Source of the DNA: Sva-07 sp963717385 | GTDB taxonomy: Bacteria > Actinomycetota > Acidimicrobiia > Acidimicrobiales > Ilumatobacteraceae | Length of the DNA stretch: 64,000 nt | Direction of reading: 5' to 3' | NCBI GenBank assembly: GCA_963717385.1 | Contig: CAVQWE010000005.1 | Location: 124,001 to 188,000, forward strand | In this document: positions 8,366 through 20,069 of the stretch, piece after piece | Layout: every line of letters begins with the position of its first letter | How positions within the stretch are numbered: position 1 is the first letter of the stretch | Made by a program: the position numbers and the translations under genes | Notes under the pieces: generated by a model | What the model was told of the DNA's origin: nothing | Databases searched by the model: none | The model's input: only the letters and a program-made list of their open reading frames with translations

Positions 8366-10250
8366 ATCTCCACGAGGGTGCCCACCTCGAACACCCGGTC
8401 GGGCGGCAGGCAGAAGAACCGCGACGCGCTCGAAGCGCTGCGATTCAATGCGACGAACAGTTGCTCGCGCATCGGACGCATCCCCGGCGCCTTCGTTGCG
8501 GACACGGTCTCGCGGCCGATGAAGTAGGTCACCGAATCCGGATCGAACCGTTGGCCGGGAATGTTCAACAAGGCGAGCGCTTCGGGCACATTCGGTTCGT
8601 CGAGAAAGCCGAAACGGAGATCGATCTGCTGGATACCCGAGCCGACCTTGGCCATCCGCACACGCTCGTCGGGCGGGACCCTCGGCACCTCAGAGGTCTC
8701 GACCGAGACACGAGCAGCGTGAGTTGGTGCAACACATGGTTGTGCTTCAGGTTCGCGATCAGTGCCGGTGGAGCTGCGCCAACGTCTTTGAACATGTACA
8801 CCGCGGTGCCCGGCACCCGCTCGACATCGTCGGCTTGCGCTTCGTGCACGACCGCCTCGATCGGCCGTTCGCCACGATGGATCCGCTCGGCGACGAGCTG
8901 GCGGCCCCGACGCCACGTCGTCATCAAGGTGACCAGCACCAGCCCGACGATCAGCGGGAACCAGCCACCGGTGACGATCTTCGGGATGTTGGCCGACAAG
9001 AAGGCAAGGTCGACAACGAGCAGCGGCACGCAGACCACGAGCCCCTTCCCGAGCGACCAACCCCACCGATCGCGTGCGACCCGGAAGAACAGCAGCGTGG
9101 TGATCAGCATCGTCACCGTGACAGCGATGCCGTACGCCGACGCCAAGTTGCTCGAGCTGCGAAAGCCCAACACCAACCCGACGCAGCCGATCATCAGCAG
9201 CCAGTTGACGACCGGCACATAGATCTGCCCGATGTGATGCGGCGACGTGTGGACGATCTTCACCCGCGGCAGGTAATCGAGCTGCACCGCCTGGGCGGTG
9301 AGGGAGAACGCCCCCGAAATCAGCGCCTGCGACGCAATGATCGTGGCGAACGTTGCCAGCACGGCAAGCGGCAGCGTGCCCCACGAAGGCGCAAGTCGGT
9401 AGAACGGGCTCTCGACCGATTCCGGTGATGCTCCGATCAGGGCTGCCTGTCCGAAGTAGTTGAGCAGGAGCGCCGGGAGCACCAGGATGTACCAGCTGAA
9501 CTGGATCGGACGGCGACCGAAGTGGCCCATGTCGGCGTAGAGGGCCTCGCCGCCGGTGACCACGAGGAAGATCGAGCCGAGCGCCACGAAGGCCCGCAGC
9601 GGTTCGTCGGCGAAGAACGCGACCGCGTATGTCGGCGAGATCGCCCGAAGCACGGCTGGGTGCTCGAGCACCTGGCGAAGACCGAGCACACCAAGCGTTG
9701 CGAACCACACCAGCATCACCGGGCCGAAGATTCGCGAGATCTGAGCGGTCCCGTGACGCTGCACCGCGAACAGACCGACCAGGATCACGATCGCGATCGG
9801 GATCACGAAGTCGGCGAACGCGTCGCTCGCCACCTCGAAGCCCTCGACCGCGCTGAGCACAGAGATCGCCGGCGTGATCAGTCCGTCTCCGTACAGCAGC
9901 GCCGTGCCGAACACGCCAAGCGTGACGACGGCTGCCAGCATCCCCTTCGGGTGGCCCTTGGCCGGTCCGACCAGGGCCGTGAGCGCAAGGATTCCACCCT
10001 CACCGTGATTGTCGGCGCGCATGACGAAGGCGAGGTACTTGATCGAGATCACGATGATCAGCGCCCAGAACACGACCGAGGCGATGCCGTAGGCGTTGTC
10101 GACGGTGGCGGTCAGGCCTGCGTGATCGAAGCTTTCGCGGATGGCGTAGATCGGGCTGGTGCCGATGTCGCCGTACACGATTCCGAGCGCTCCGAACGCG
10201 AGCGCCGCGGTCGTACCGGACGTGTGGCCGGACGGTTCTCTGGTGTTCAC
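8362..10250 (-). CDS. kup: Kup-type potassium uptake permease, one frameshift
   Basis: This is a KUP/HAK/KT-family K+ importer of about 629 residues, the usual length. The N-terminus has the family block GALGIVYGDIGTSPIYAIRE, then NHGEGGILAL, ALLYGDGLITPAISVLSAVEG, and twelve predicted membrane segments, followed by the cytosolic C-terminal domain. The frame changes near 8700-8705, shortly after HNHVLHQLTLL. The C-terminal part (SGIQQIDLRFGFLDEPNVPEAL, then SVTYFIGRET) continues in the next frame, so this is a probable one-base error. The start is GTG at 10248-10250, because AGAAGG lies 4 nt upstream. A possible in-frame ATG at 10295 has no such site. It separates the NRPS from the agu region and is probably housekeeping. 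Confidence 0.92.
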
Positions 10251-10307
10251 TACACCTTCTCGAGGTTCAAGGATCGAACGGGTGCGCCCGTCCAATCCGC
10301 CAGTGAA

Positions 10308-13300
10308 TCAGCGCCCGAGTCGTTTTGCGCTCGGCTCGCGCCGGGCAATCAGGGTGAGGTGGTCGACGATCTGGTGGACACGGTCGGCACCCATGATCGA
10401 GTCGAACCCGCGGTGGCGACCAATGATCGGCACCACCATCAGATCCGGTGCGACCGTGCGCCAGCGGTGCTCGGTGCGCGCCCGTTTCGTGGTGTTCGCC
10501 GCATACAACACGATCGGCACCACCGTGCGCTCGGGATCGTGATCGAGTGCGGTGAACGGCACCCCCGACGCAGTGGTCGACTCGACCGCCGGCAGCGACT
10601 CGCCGCCGAGCACCACGAGCTTGCGGCCCAGTCGGACGACGTACTTCTTGGCCCGGCGCCGCATGGCAGTGCTGAACTCGTCGACGACCATGCCGATCGC
10701 GTCGCGGCGGAACAACGACTTGTACTTCCACCACCGGTTCGACCAGAGGTGGCGGTATTCGCCGGGAAACATCGTGTCGACCAGCGCCACCGCATCGACC
10801 TCGACACCACGAGCGGCGAGACGCTGCCCGAGGTCGTACGCGGCGACACCACCGATCGACCAGCCGACCACGATGACATTCGACGCGCCGAGCCGATCGA
10901 GTTCGGCAACGACCACATCGCACGAGGCCGAACCGAGCGCGTCGACCGAGCGATATCTCGCTGCAGCTTCGGACTCGGCCACGATCACGGCGGCGAGCAC
11001 GGTGACGTCGTCGTCGAACGCATCGGCCAGCACCCGATAGCCCATCACGCTGTCCCACGCCGGCGTGACCAACACGGTCGGGCCTGACGTCGATCCTGGC
11101 CGAAGGGTGAGCACGCCGATGTCGGGAGTCGCCGGTGCCACTGCGGCGGCGTTGTCGTCGAGGCCCAGATGGGCGGCGAGCGCGTCGGGCGTCGGCGCAC
11201 CGAGCAGGTCGGCGATGGCCACTTCGCGACCGATCAGTTCGGCGACATCGATGACGATCTCGACTGCAGCGAGCGAGTCGCCACCCTCGGCGAAGAAGTC
11301 GGAGCTGCCATCGAGGTCGTCGCGCTGCAGCGCCCGACGCCAGATGGCGATCAACCCGGACGCCTGCGCGGCCGGAGCATCGTCGAGCGCGAGGAGCGAC
11401 GCCTGCGCACGATCGAGTTTGCCGTTCGCGGTGCGCGGCAGTCGATCGTGGAACACGACCCGTCGTGGCGCTGCTCCTGCACCCACCAGGTCGGTGACGT
11501 GCGCTCGAATTCGAGCGCCGTCGACCAGTGCCCGGTCGCCGACCACGTGCGCCACCAGCGCCTCGCGACCGTCGATCGTGGCGCCGACCACCACTGCGTC
11601 ACGCACGCCGGCGAGACGAACGATGTGACCTTCCACCTCCGCTGGTTCGACGCGGAAGCCGCCGACGTTGAGCTGATCGTCGACACGACCCAGGAAGACG
11701 ACCCGCCCGCCGTTGTCGACCCGGGCGAGGTCGCCTGTTCGGTACCAGCGATCGCCGTCGGCCTCGACGAACGACGAGTTGGACCTGCCCGAGAGGTACC
11801 CGTGCACGACCCCCGGTCCGGCGATCAGCAGCTCGCCGGCTGCGCCCGGCGCCATCGGCCGCTGGAGGTCGTCGGCGATCCTGATGCGAGTGCCAGCGAT
11901 CGGTTCACCGATCGGAACGGGATCGTCGCCGGGTTCGCAGCGGTGCGCCGTCGCCCAGACCGTTGCCTCGGTCGGGCCGTACTCGTTGACCAGCGCCGTG
12001 GTGGCGAGGAGGCGGTGGTGCTCGTCGACGACGTCGGGCGGACACGCTTCGCCGGCCACGATCGCCACTCGGAGTCCGGCGAGATCGTCGGACCGTCGAG
12101 CCAGCACCGCCCGGTAGAAGCTCGGAACCATCAGCACATGGCTGACCTGGCGGGCCGCGATCAATGCGCCGAGCCGGTCGATGTCGTGGACCTCGACGTC
12201 GTCGGGAACCACGATGGCCCCGCCAGACACGAGCGGCCAGAAGATGCCGACCATCGAACTGTCGAAGCCGATCGATGGTGTGAGCAGGAATCTGCTCGGC
12301 GATTCATCGCCGTAGAAGGCGGGGCACGCGGCCGTCGACGCGGCGAGGTTGGCGTGGGTGACTTCGACACCAGCCGGCTCACCGGTCGACCCCGACGTGA
12401 AGATCACATACGCAGGCGCTTCTCCGGCCGGCAGCTCGATTGCATCGACATCGAAGGCGCTCTCGTCCGTGAGACGGCTCGTCGACACATCGATTCGAGC
12501 AAGATCAGCGAACCGTGAGTCGCTCGACTCGTCGACCACGACGGCATCGAGCGCCGCGAGCTCGACCATCGCAGCCACCCGATCCGTTGGCGTCGACGGA
12601 TCGATCGGCACGTACGCCGCGCCGGCGAGCTGCACGCCGAGCAGCCCCTCGATCAACGCAGCCGATCGTCCGAGTGACACACCAACACGCACCGGCGACT
12701 CGACCTGCGAGCGCAGAGACTCGGCCAGCCGCTGGGCCCGTGCGACGAGTTCGCCGTACGAGGTCACCTCGCCCGACGATTCGACGACCGCCGGTCGATC
12801 GGGATCGGTTCGGGCCCACTCGACGATCGATGCCAGCGGTGTGGCGAGACCAGCGGTGTCGAGCGGCGGACCGATCACATCGGCACCGGCGGGACGGACG
12901 TCGCCGATCGTGCGGTGTGGGCGGTGACACATCGCGTCGAGGGCATCGCTGAATCCATCGAGCAGTCGTTGAGCCACCGCCGTGTCGAGCACGTCGCCGC
13001 GATACTCGATGCCGAGTTGCAGGTACTCGCCGCGTTCTTGCACGAAGAAGGTGACGTCGTTGACCGCCGTGCCGGACGGGATGATCCGGTGGTCGGCGAC
13101 CGTGTCCCCGAACCGGATGGGGGCGAGGCGTTCGTAGGCCAACATGTGCGAGGTGTCGGGAACTGCACGACCGTCGAGGCGGGCCTGGCGAACGATGTCG
13201 GCGTAGGGGTGGGTGCGGTAGGGCAGCGCCCGCGCAACCAGTGCACTCGCGTCGAGATCGAGCGAACGCAGCGTGGCGGACGGATCGACCTCGATGCGCA

Positions 13301-16300
13301 TCGGCAACGTGTTGAGGGCATAGCCGATCAACGGCTCGGATGCCGGGTGGTCCTTCGTCGATGCCGTGATGCCCATCTCGACGACGCCGTCACGACTGAA
13401 GCCGCCGAGCACGATGGCGGCCGCAGAGAGCGCAGCAGCGAACGGCGTGCTCGCCGCAGCTCTCGACAGCTCACTGGTGGACACCGAGGCCGCGCATTCG
13501 AGGTAGCCATCCGGGCCGGGCCGCTCGGGCGGCGGTAGCTGCACTCCCGCAACGGTGTCGCGAGCGTCTGCCCAGAAGTCGGCGCCCGCAGCCGCGGCCC
13601 CGCGTTGCCAGGCGCCGTACGCCGCGTACGAGGTCGACAACTCGGGCAGCTCACGACCGTGATAGGCAGCGTCGATCTCGTCCCACAGCACATCGAATGT
13701 GCCCGCGTCGACCGAGATGTGGTGGAGGCCGATCACGATGTGCCACCCGCCGGCCTCGCCCGAACCGACATTCACACGCACGAGCGGGCCGCAGTCGAGA
13801 TCGAACGGCACACGTCGAAGTTGGTCGACCACCTCAGCGACCGGCCCGGCGGGCAGCGGCTCGAACGACAGCGCCTCGTTCGCAGACAGGCGGGTACGAG
13901 CCGGCGCGTACGACGTGTGGAGCGGTCCGTGGCGAGTCGACCACCCGCTCGATGGCGCTGCGAAGGCGGTCGAGGTCGAGGTCGGTCTCGACCTGGTACC
14001 ACCGGGTGACGTTGTAACGAACGTCGGTGGGATCGGCTCGGTATTCGAAGAGCATCGCCTCCTCGCCCGGCGACAACGGAGCCGGTTCGGACGCGTCGAG
14101 CTCGGCGATGACCGCGAGTTGTCGGCCACCACCGATGTGCTGATCGACTGCTGCTGCGAACGCCGACAGCGTGCGGTGTTCGAACACCAACGCGTCGGGG
14201 AGTTCGATCGAGAACTGTCTCTCGGTGGCGGCAACCGTTTCGAGCGCGGCGAGCGAGGCGCCGCCGAGGTCGAAGAAGTCGTCGTCGACACCCACCCGAT
14301 CGACGTTCAGGACCGATGCCCAGATGCCGGCGACCCTGGCCTCGGTCGGCGTCGACGGAGGCCGGTACGAAGCGGAGCCGAGATGCGAGGTCGACGGTGC
14401 TGGCAGCGACGACACGTCGAGTTTGGTGCTCTCGGCGAGTGGCAGCTCACCGACGTGCACGAACGCCGACGGCACCGAGCGCGCCGGCAACAGCTCGCGC
14501 AGGTGGGCGGCCAACAGACGTGGGTCGATCTCCGATCCGTCAGCGGTCTGGTACCAGGCGGTCAGTACGTGTGGCGGCTTGGGCACGTAGCCGATCTCGG
14601 CGAGCATCCGCTCGATCTCGGCCTGGTCGTCATCGTCGTCGAGTTCGTCGAGGGCCTCGTCGCGCGTCTTGTGCCCGAGCCGCACGTCCCAGCTGTAGGG
14701 CTCGGCGTAGCTGTGATAGCCCCGCTCGACCTGGTGCACGTAGATGCCGGCGGCGTTGACGAGACAGTTGGTCGACCGGCCGGTGTCGTCGGGGCGCACC
14801 CACGGCGCCCGCTCGTTCAAGAAGTCGTACATCTCGGCCAGTTCGACGTCGACGTAGCGGTAGTAGTCGACGAACTCGACCTCGGCGAGCACGTCGATGT
14901 CGGTCCGTTCGAACACCGAGTGCTCGGGGAGCAACTCGGTGACGGCGTCGTGGGTGTGGTGATAGGCCCGACGAGCCTGGAGCACCGTGCGGTCGATCTC
15001 GTCGGGCTCGAACCGGTCGGCCTCGAACTGGTGCGGAACGAGGCGGGTCTCGAAGAACTGGCCGCGCGACAGCCCGGTCACGATCACCGGAACACCCATC
15101 TCGTACGCGCGGGCGGTGGCGAGCGTGTAGATGGTCTTGTAGCACCCGTTGCAGACGTTCGAGAACCGCTCGAGGCTGTCGCGGAAGATCTCGTTCATCG
15201 ACTCGGTGGACGCGAACTCGTGGGTGATCCCGAGATCGGCCACGCTCCGGCGCACGTTTGCCTTGGCCCCTTCGGAGATGAACCCGTTGTCGAGCGTGAA
15301 GGCGTGCACCCGCCACCCCCGCTCGACGAGTTGGTAGAGCGCGTACGTGGAGTCCTTGCCGCCAGACAGCAGGTGGATGCAGTCGTAGTCGCTGGTGCTG
15401 CGGGCACGGGCCCGTTCGAGCTGGGCGTCGAGATCGGCCGGACCGCGGAACCATGTCTCGGTCTGGGGCGCCACCACGTCGAACGACTCGCACACCGAGC
15501 AGATCCCGATGTCGCCGATCTCGACGCCGGGCACATCGGTGCCGAGCCCACAACGCGTGCAGCGGCGCGTCCGATCGTGAGTGGGCGTCCAGACCCGCAC
15601 GACCGCACTGGTGACGTCGGGGTGCGCGACGAGTGCCGCCTCGATCTCGCCCGGCTCGAGCCGCACTCCACCGATCGACAATTGGTCGTCGATGCGACCA
15701 CCGAACACGAGCACTCCGTTCTCGATTCGCACGCGATCGCCGGTTCGGTAGAGCGGCGGACCGCCGATCGAGTCGACGGTGACGAACCGCTCGGCACTGA
15801 CGTCGGGGAGGTTCAGATAGCCCTGCGCCATGCCCGGGCGCCGCACGTAGAGCTCACCCCACGCGCCAACAGGCGTGCGCCGTTGACGAGCGTCGAGCAC
15901 GTACACCTCGGCACCGGGTGCGGCTCGACCGATCGGCACGTCGGGCCCGAGGTCGCGTTCGGGATCCCACTCGTGGATCATGCAACCGACGACCGCCTCG
16001 GTGGGGCCGTACTCGTTGAAGATCCGCACGTCGCCGGCGCACCGTGCAACCAGGGTCTCGGCGACTGGCCGTCGGAACGCCTCACCACCGACGATCACGA
16101 CCTCGAGCCCCAACGGGTCGGTCGCGAGCCGGTTGAGGATCTCGAGCTGGCTCGGTGTGGCCTTGAGCACCGTGAGGCTGCGATCGGCGGCGATACGGCC
16201 GAGCGCGGTGACGGCGTCGTCGGGGAACACCACCGTGCGCCCACCGAGCAACTGGGGCAGGAACAGCGAGGTGATCGACAGGTCGAAGCCGAGCGACGAG

Positions 16301-18144
16301 TACAGCGGCATCACCAGCTGCGAGGTGGTCGAGCGAGTAGGCGGCCGCAGCGAACGCGAGGTAGTCGGCCAGCCCACGGTGCGGGATCGGGACGCCCTTG
16401 GGCGGTCCCGGTCGAGCCCGACGTGTAGAGCACGTAGGCGATGTCGTCGAGACCGACGTCAACACCGCTCGAAACCGCCAGTCTCGGGCACGTCGGCGAG
16501 GTCGTCGATGATCAGCGCCAGGTCGGCGTCGGCAGCAATGGCGTCGTGGCGGGCCTCCGGATCGTCGGGATCGAGCATGACGAAGGCGGCACCGCTGCGC
16601 ATCACGCCGTGCACCGCAGCGAGCACGTCGAAGCTCCGCGGGAGTCGGATGCCGACCCGGGCACCGACGGTCACACCGAAACCCGTCAGCCACCGAGCGA
16701 CCGCGTCGGCTCGTCGATCGAGTTCGTCGGCGGTGAGCTCGACGCCGTCGTGCTCGGCCACCACGTGGTCGCGGTGCTGGCGCAGCAGCGCAGCGATCGC
16801 ATCGTGCACCGGTCGATGGGCGCTCGCCTCCGGGACCGGAGGATTGAGTTGTTCGATCACTGCGAGGTCGTCGGCGGTGACGACATCGAAGTCGCCGACC
16901 ATGCCGGTCGGATCGTGCACGGCTGCGTCGATGCGTTCGCGCGGAGATGTTCGACGAATGCCCGGTGCGAACCGTCGGCGCTGAGCGCATCGTTGAGGTC
17001 GACCTCGACCTGCATCCCCGAGCCGTAGTCGAAGGCGTGGACCCGGATCGGGTGGGCGGGGTCGACGTGACCCGATCGAGCCCATGTGGTCACCGTCGGC
17101 AAGCCGTCGAAGTCGCCGTAGGTGACGGTCTGCACGTTGAGCACTGCATCGAACGCAAGGTCGGGCACGTCGTCGTCGCCGGTCGACCGCATCACACCGA
17201 CCAGCTGGCGCATCACTCGTTTGTAGGCGTCTTCGAACGTTTCGTCGAGGTCGACGTCGATCGCCATGGGGAAGACCGCCATCAACGGGCCGATCAGTGT
17301 GGGTGCGACCGGACCGGATCGTCGGTGCATCGGCACTCCGAGCGTGACGGTGCGGCGACCATCGAGTCGCGACAGGGTGACCGCAGTGGCCACCGCGAGC
17401 AGCCCCAGCGTTGCCATCGACGGGCTGAATGCCCGATACGACGGGTGCGGAGCCAGCAGTGTCGCTGCGTCGGCGAGTTCGCGACGCGCGACCGAACTGG
17501 TCCGCGGGCCGCGGGCACCGTAGGGAGCGATCGGCACCCCTTCCGAGGTTGCCCATTGCGACACTGAGCGCTCGGCGCCTGCTTCAGACGGTGCGGCGGC
17601 GACGTAATCGTAGAACGAACTCGATTCGCCACCGTCGGCTCCGGTGTAGGCGGCGTTCACCGCATCGAACACGAGCGACGATGCCCAGCCGTCGGTGACG
17701 ACGTGGTGGAGATCGAGCCACCACGTCCACGACTCGTCGCCGTGGCGCAGCAGCACCGAGTCGTAACTGCACACCCGAGCGTCGATCGGGCGAGCGATGC
17801 GTTCGGCACACCACGCGTCGAGATCCGACTCGGGCAGCTCGATCAACTCGGTCGACTGCGGTGGCTCGAAGAGCACCCGCGCCCGCGGTTCACGCCCTGG
17901 ACGGTCGACGATGACGGTACGCAGGGCGTCGGACGACCGAACCACGCGCGTCGACAGCACCGACGAATCGCTCGGGATCGACAACTCCCGAGATCCGGTG
18001 CACCTTGCCCATGTTCGCCAGCGGGGCCTGGGGAGCCAGTCGCTGGCTGGTCCAGATCTGTCGCTGGACGTTGGTCAGCGGGAACTCGCCGACCGCTCGG
18101 GGACCGAGCGTGACCGTGTCACCGCCACCCGTGTCAGCGCTCAC
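10308..18144 (-). CDS. Nonribosomal peptide synthetase C-A(PP-loop insert)-T-C-A-T-TE, several frameshifts
   Basis: About 2,610 residues, read by joining frames at roughly 17945, 16942, 16471, 16407, 16337 and 13937. C1 (about 18100-16960) has HHVVTDG. A1 (16900-15600, resuming 14585-14400) has TSGSTG, NEYGPTEA and YRTGDR. Its specificity residues read by eye are D-L-T-K-I-G-E-V-G-K, the asparagine code. Between motifs A8 and A9/A10 it carries a PP-loop ATPase (separate entry). T1 (about 14330-14130) has GGASL. C2 (14080-12930) has HHISVDA, with the motif's last Gly replaced. A2 (12880-11400) is intact with code residues D-S-V-L-I-A-E-V-W and no confident substrate. T2 has GGDSL. The C-terminal TE (11110-10308) has GWSIGG. 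The start is GTG 18142-18144, 10 bases after the carrier-protein gene. The six frameshifts look like indel errors because every domain is otherwise complete. Confidence 0.9.
14590..15590 (-). other. Zinc-ribbon PP-loop ATP pyrophosphatase domain inserted in NRPS A1
   Basis: This segment of about 334 residues lies inside the first adenylation domain of the NRPS, in an uninterrupted frame. It begins with a treble-like zinc ribbon, CTRC (15550-15561) and CSVC (15490-15501). The PP-loop LLSGGKDSTYALYQL follows, with SGGKDS at 15349-15366, and then NVCNGCY (about 15140-15160), a Cys pair typical of this group. The architecture matches stand-alone N-acetyl sugar amidotransferases (WbpG/PseA-like, TIGR03573). 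Such enzymes adenylate a substrate oxygen and replace it with nitrogen, and related PP-loop enzymes insert sulfur. Flanking A-domain sequence (SAVVRVW before, LTAWYQTADG after) is intact, so this is an insertion rather than an assembly join. Confidence 0.85.
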
Positions 18145-18154
18145 CGGTCGGCGC

Positions 18155-18424
18155 TCACTCGAATCGGCAGTCGTCTCGGCCTCGGAGATAGCCGACGATC
18201 GCGTCGACGGACTCGAAATGCTCGATGACGACGTCGTTCGGGTCGATCGCGATGTCGAGACGCTGCTCGATCCAGTCGACCACCATCATCACGCCGAGCG
18301 AGTCGATCAGTCCGGTCATGACGAGGTCAGTGGCCGAATCGAGGGCACCACCGCCCAGCGCGACGTCGCTCGCGATGAACCGCACGAGGTCGTCGGAGAG
18401 GGAGGTGGACTGCTGCGTACTCAC
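18155..18424 (-). CDS. Acyl/peptidyl carrier protein
   Basis: This is an 89-residue free-standing carrier protein. The phosphopantetheine attachment Ser is in MTGLIDSLGVMMVVDWIE, followed by the acidic recognition helix typical of carrier proteins (IAIDPNDVVIEHFESVDAIV). The start is GTG 18422-18424, which overlaps the stop of the upstream ligase gene (GTGA), and 10 bases separate its stop from the NRPS start. Ligase, carrier protein and NRPS are therefore one transcription unit. The carrier is the likely acceptor of the ligase product and donor for the first condensation domain. Confidence 0.9.
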   Translation of the reverse strand: MSTQQSTSLSDDLVRFIASDVALGGGALDSATDLVMTGLIDSLGVMMVVDWIEQRLDIAIDPNDVVIEHFESVDAIVGYLRGRDDCRFE

Positions 18425-20043
18425 GATGCTGCGATCATTGTGGGGCGAACGATCAGCGAGCAAGCTACCCGAGCGAACTCGGACGATGCGACGGTCTGCT
18501 CGCTCATGCTTCGCAGGTCTGCGAGCAGAACCGAGGCGGCCGCACGGTCGACCTTGCCCACCCCGGTTCGTGGAAGTGAGTCGACACCCACGATTTCTGC
18601 CGGAACCGAATAGCGCGGCAATCGTTGTTGCAGCAGTTCCAACATCGAGGATCGTGCGGCGTCGTCGGGTGCTGGTGTGATCAGGGCAACCAACCGGTCT
18701 TCGTCGCCCCGTTCGACCAGCACGGCGCACGCGTCGACCCCCGGAACCTCGGTGACGACCGATTCGACCGCCTCGAGCTCGATCCGGTGTCCGCGCAACT
18801 TCACCTGGTGGTCGCTGCGTCCCAGGAACACCAGCGTGTCGTCGTCGAGTCGCCGCACCAGGTCGCCGGTGCGATACCACCGGCCGGAGTTCCCTGTGTC
18901 GGTGCGCACGACCATCGAGGCAGTGGTCAGCTCGGGCCGACGCCAATAGCTGTCCATCATCGTGTCGGTGCGCACGAGCAGCTCACCCTCGCACGCCCCC
19001 TCGAGCGCCCGGTCGTCGGCGTCGACGAGCAGCACCTCGGTGTTCGCCCAGGGCCGCCCGATGGGAATCGCAGCGTCGGCCTCCGTGCTGTCGGCGGCGG
19101 CATCGAGATGATGGAAGGTGCACTGGTTGACCTCGGCGGGGCCATAGACGTTGGAGAACCGTGCGTGTGGCAGCGCCCGTTGCGCAGCGACCAGCGCCGC
19201 TGGCGGGAACGACTCGCCTCCGAAGAGCACCCATCGCAGTGCGGTCAGGTCGCGGTCGTCGGGCGCTCCACGGGTGACGAGCTGAGTGATCGCGTAGGGC
19301 ACCGAGTACCACACTGTCGCTCGCTCACGAGCGACGAGGTCGGACAGGCTGGCGGGGAACCGGAGTACTCCGTCGGGCACCACGACCACGGCGGCACCGG
19401 CGAGCGGGCCCGCCCACAACTCGAACGTCGACTGGTCGAAGTGGAGCGGAGCGATGTTCGCCAACCGGTCGGACGCGGTGAGTTCGTAGGTGTCGACCGC
19501 CCTGCTGGCGTACGCGAGAGCGCTTGCATGGGTGTGCACGATGCCCTTCGGCTTGCCGGTCGAACCCGAGGTGTAGACGATGTAGGCGGGGCTCGACGGA
19601 TCGACGTCGGCAGGCGCCGCTGGAGGCCCGGCTGCGTCGGGAGCCACCACGGCCGGCGGCGACTCGGCGCCGAGCAGCTCAGCGAGCCGTTCCTCGCCGG
19701 CCGACGAGATGATCGCTGCCACGTCGGCGTCACCGATCACGCCGGCGATGTAGTCGGCGGGAGCGAACCAGTCGACGGGCACCATGACCGCCCCGAGCCG
19801 CACGATGGCGTGTGCGGCAACGAACGAGTCGACCGACTTCGGCAGATGGATACCGACCCGGTCGCCGGCGCGGACGCCCACGTCTCGGAGGGCGCCGGCG
19901 AGCGCCGCTGCCCGGTTGCGGTACGCGGACCAGTCGAGATGCGCACGCCCGTCGGTCAGCGCAGCGCCCTCGGGATCGCGTGCTGCGTTGGCATCGAGCA
20001 GCCCGGTCAACACGTCCGGCACGCTGGGCATCTCATCGGTCAC
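18421..20043 (-). CDS. Stand-alone adenylation ligase loading the carrier protein
   Basis: This is a 540-residue ANL-superfamily AMP ligase that activates a carboxylic or amino acid and passes it to a carrier protein. Motifs in order are VYTSGSTGKPKGIVHTH (A3), LHFDQSTFELWAG (A4), NVYGPAEVNQC (A5), WYRTGDLV (A7), LGRSDHQVKLRGHRIE (A8) and LPRTGVGKVDRAA with the A10 Lys. The Asp in FDQST fits an amino acid with a free amino group. YGPAEVNQC resembles ligases serving discrete carrier proteins (DltA-like group). The substrate is not assigned. The start is GTG 20041-20043. An ATG four codons downstream is an alternative. Only 26 bp separate it from the divergent dioxygenase gene. Confidence 0.88.
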   Translation of the reverse strand: MTDEMPSVPDVLTGLLDANAARDPEGAALTDGRAHLDWSAYRNRAAALAGALRDVGVRAGDRVGIHLPKSVDSFVAAHAIVRLGAVMVPVDWFAPADYIAGVIGDADVAAIISSAGEERLAELLGAESPPAVVAPDAAGPPAAPADVDPSSPAYIVYTSGSTGKPKGIVHTHASALAYASRAVDTYELTASDRLANIAPLHFDQSTFELWAGPLAGAAVVVVPDGVLRFPASLSDLVARERATVWYSVPYAITQLVTRGAPDDRDLTALRWVLFGGESFPPAALVAAQRALPHARFSNVYGPAEVNQCTFHHLDAAADSTEADAAIPIGRPWANTEVLLVDADDRALEGACEGELLVRTDTMMDSYWRRPELTTASMVVRTDTGNSGRWYRTGDLVRRLDDDTLVFLGRSDHQVKLRGHRIELEAVESVVTEVPGVDACAVLVERGDEDRLVALITPAPDDAARSSMLELLQQRLPRYSVPAEIVGVDSLPRTGVGKVDRAAASVLLADLRSMSEQTVASSEFARVACSLIVRPTMIAAS

Positions 20044-20053
20044 CCCTCTTGGA

Positions 20054-20059
20054 TACCGT
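20054..20059 (+). promoter_or_regulatory. -10 box (TACCGT) before the PhyH-type gene
   Basis: TACCGT ends 10 nt before the ATG at 20070 and lies inside the 26-bp gap between two divergent genes. The promoter of each gene must overlap the other gene's first codons or its promoter. No ribosome site is seen on the plus strand. Confidence 0.5.
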
Positions 20060-20069
20060 GGCGAGGGTC

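Noticed and set aside
13834..14291. Reading the NRPS as two separate overlapping genes
   Set aside because: The overlap contains the first part of condensation domain 2 in one frame and its continuation in the other. A single frameshift near 13937 restores one domain, so a split enzyme is not supported.
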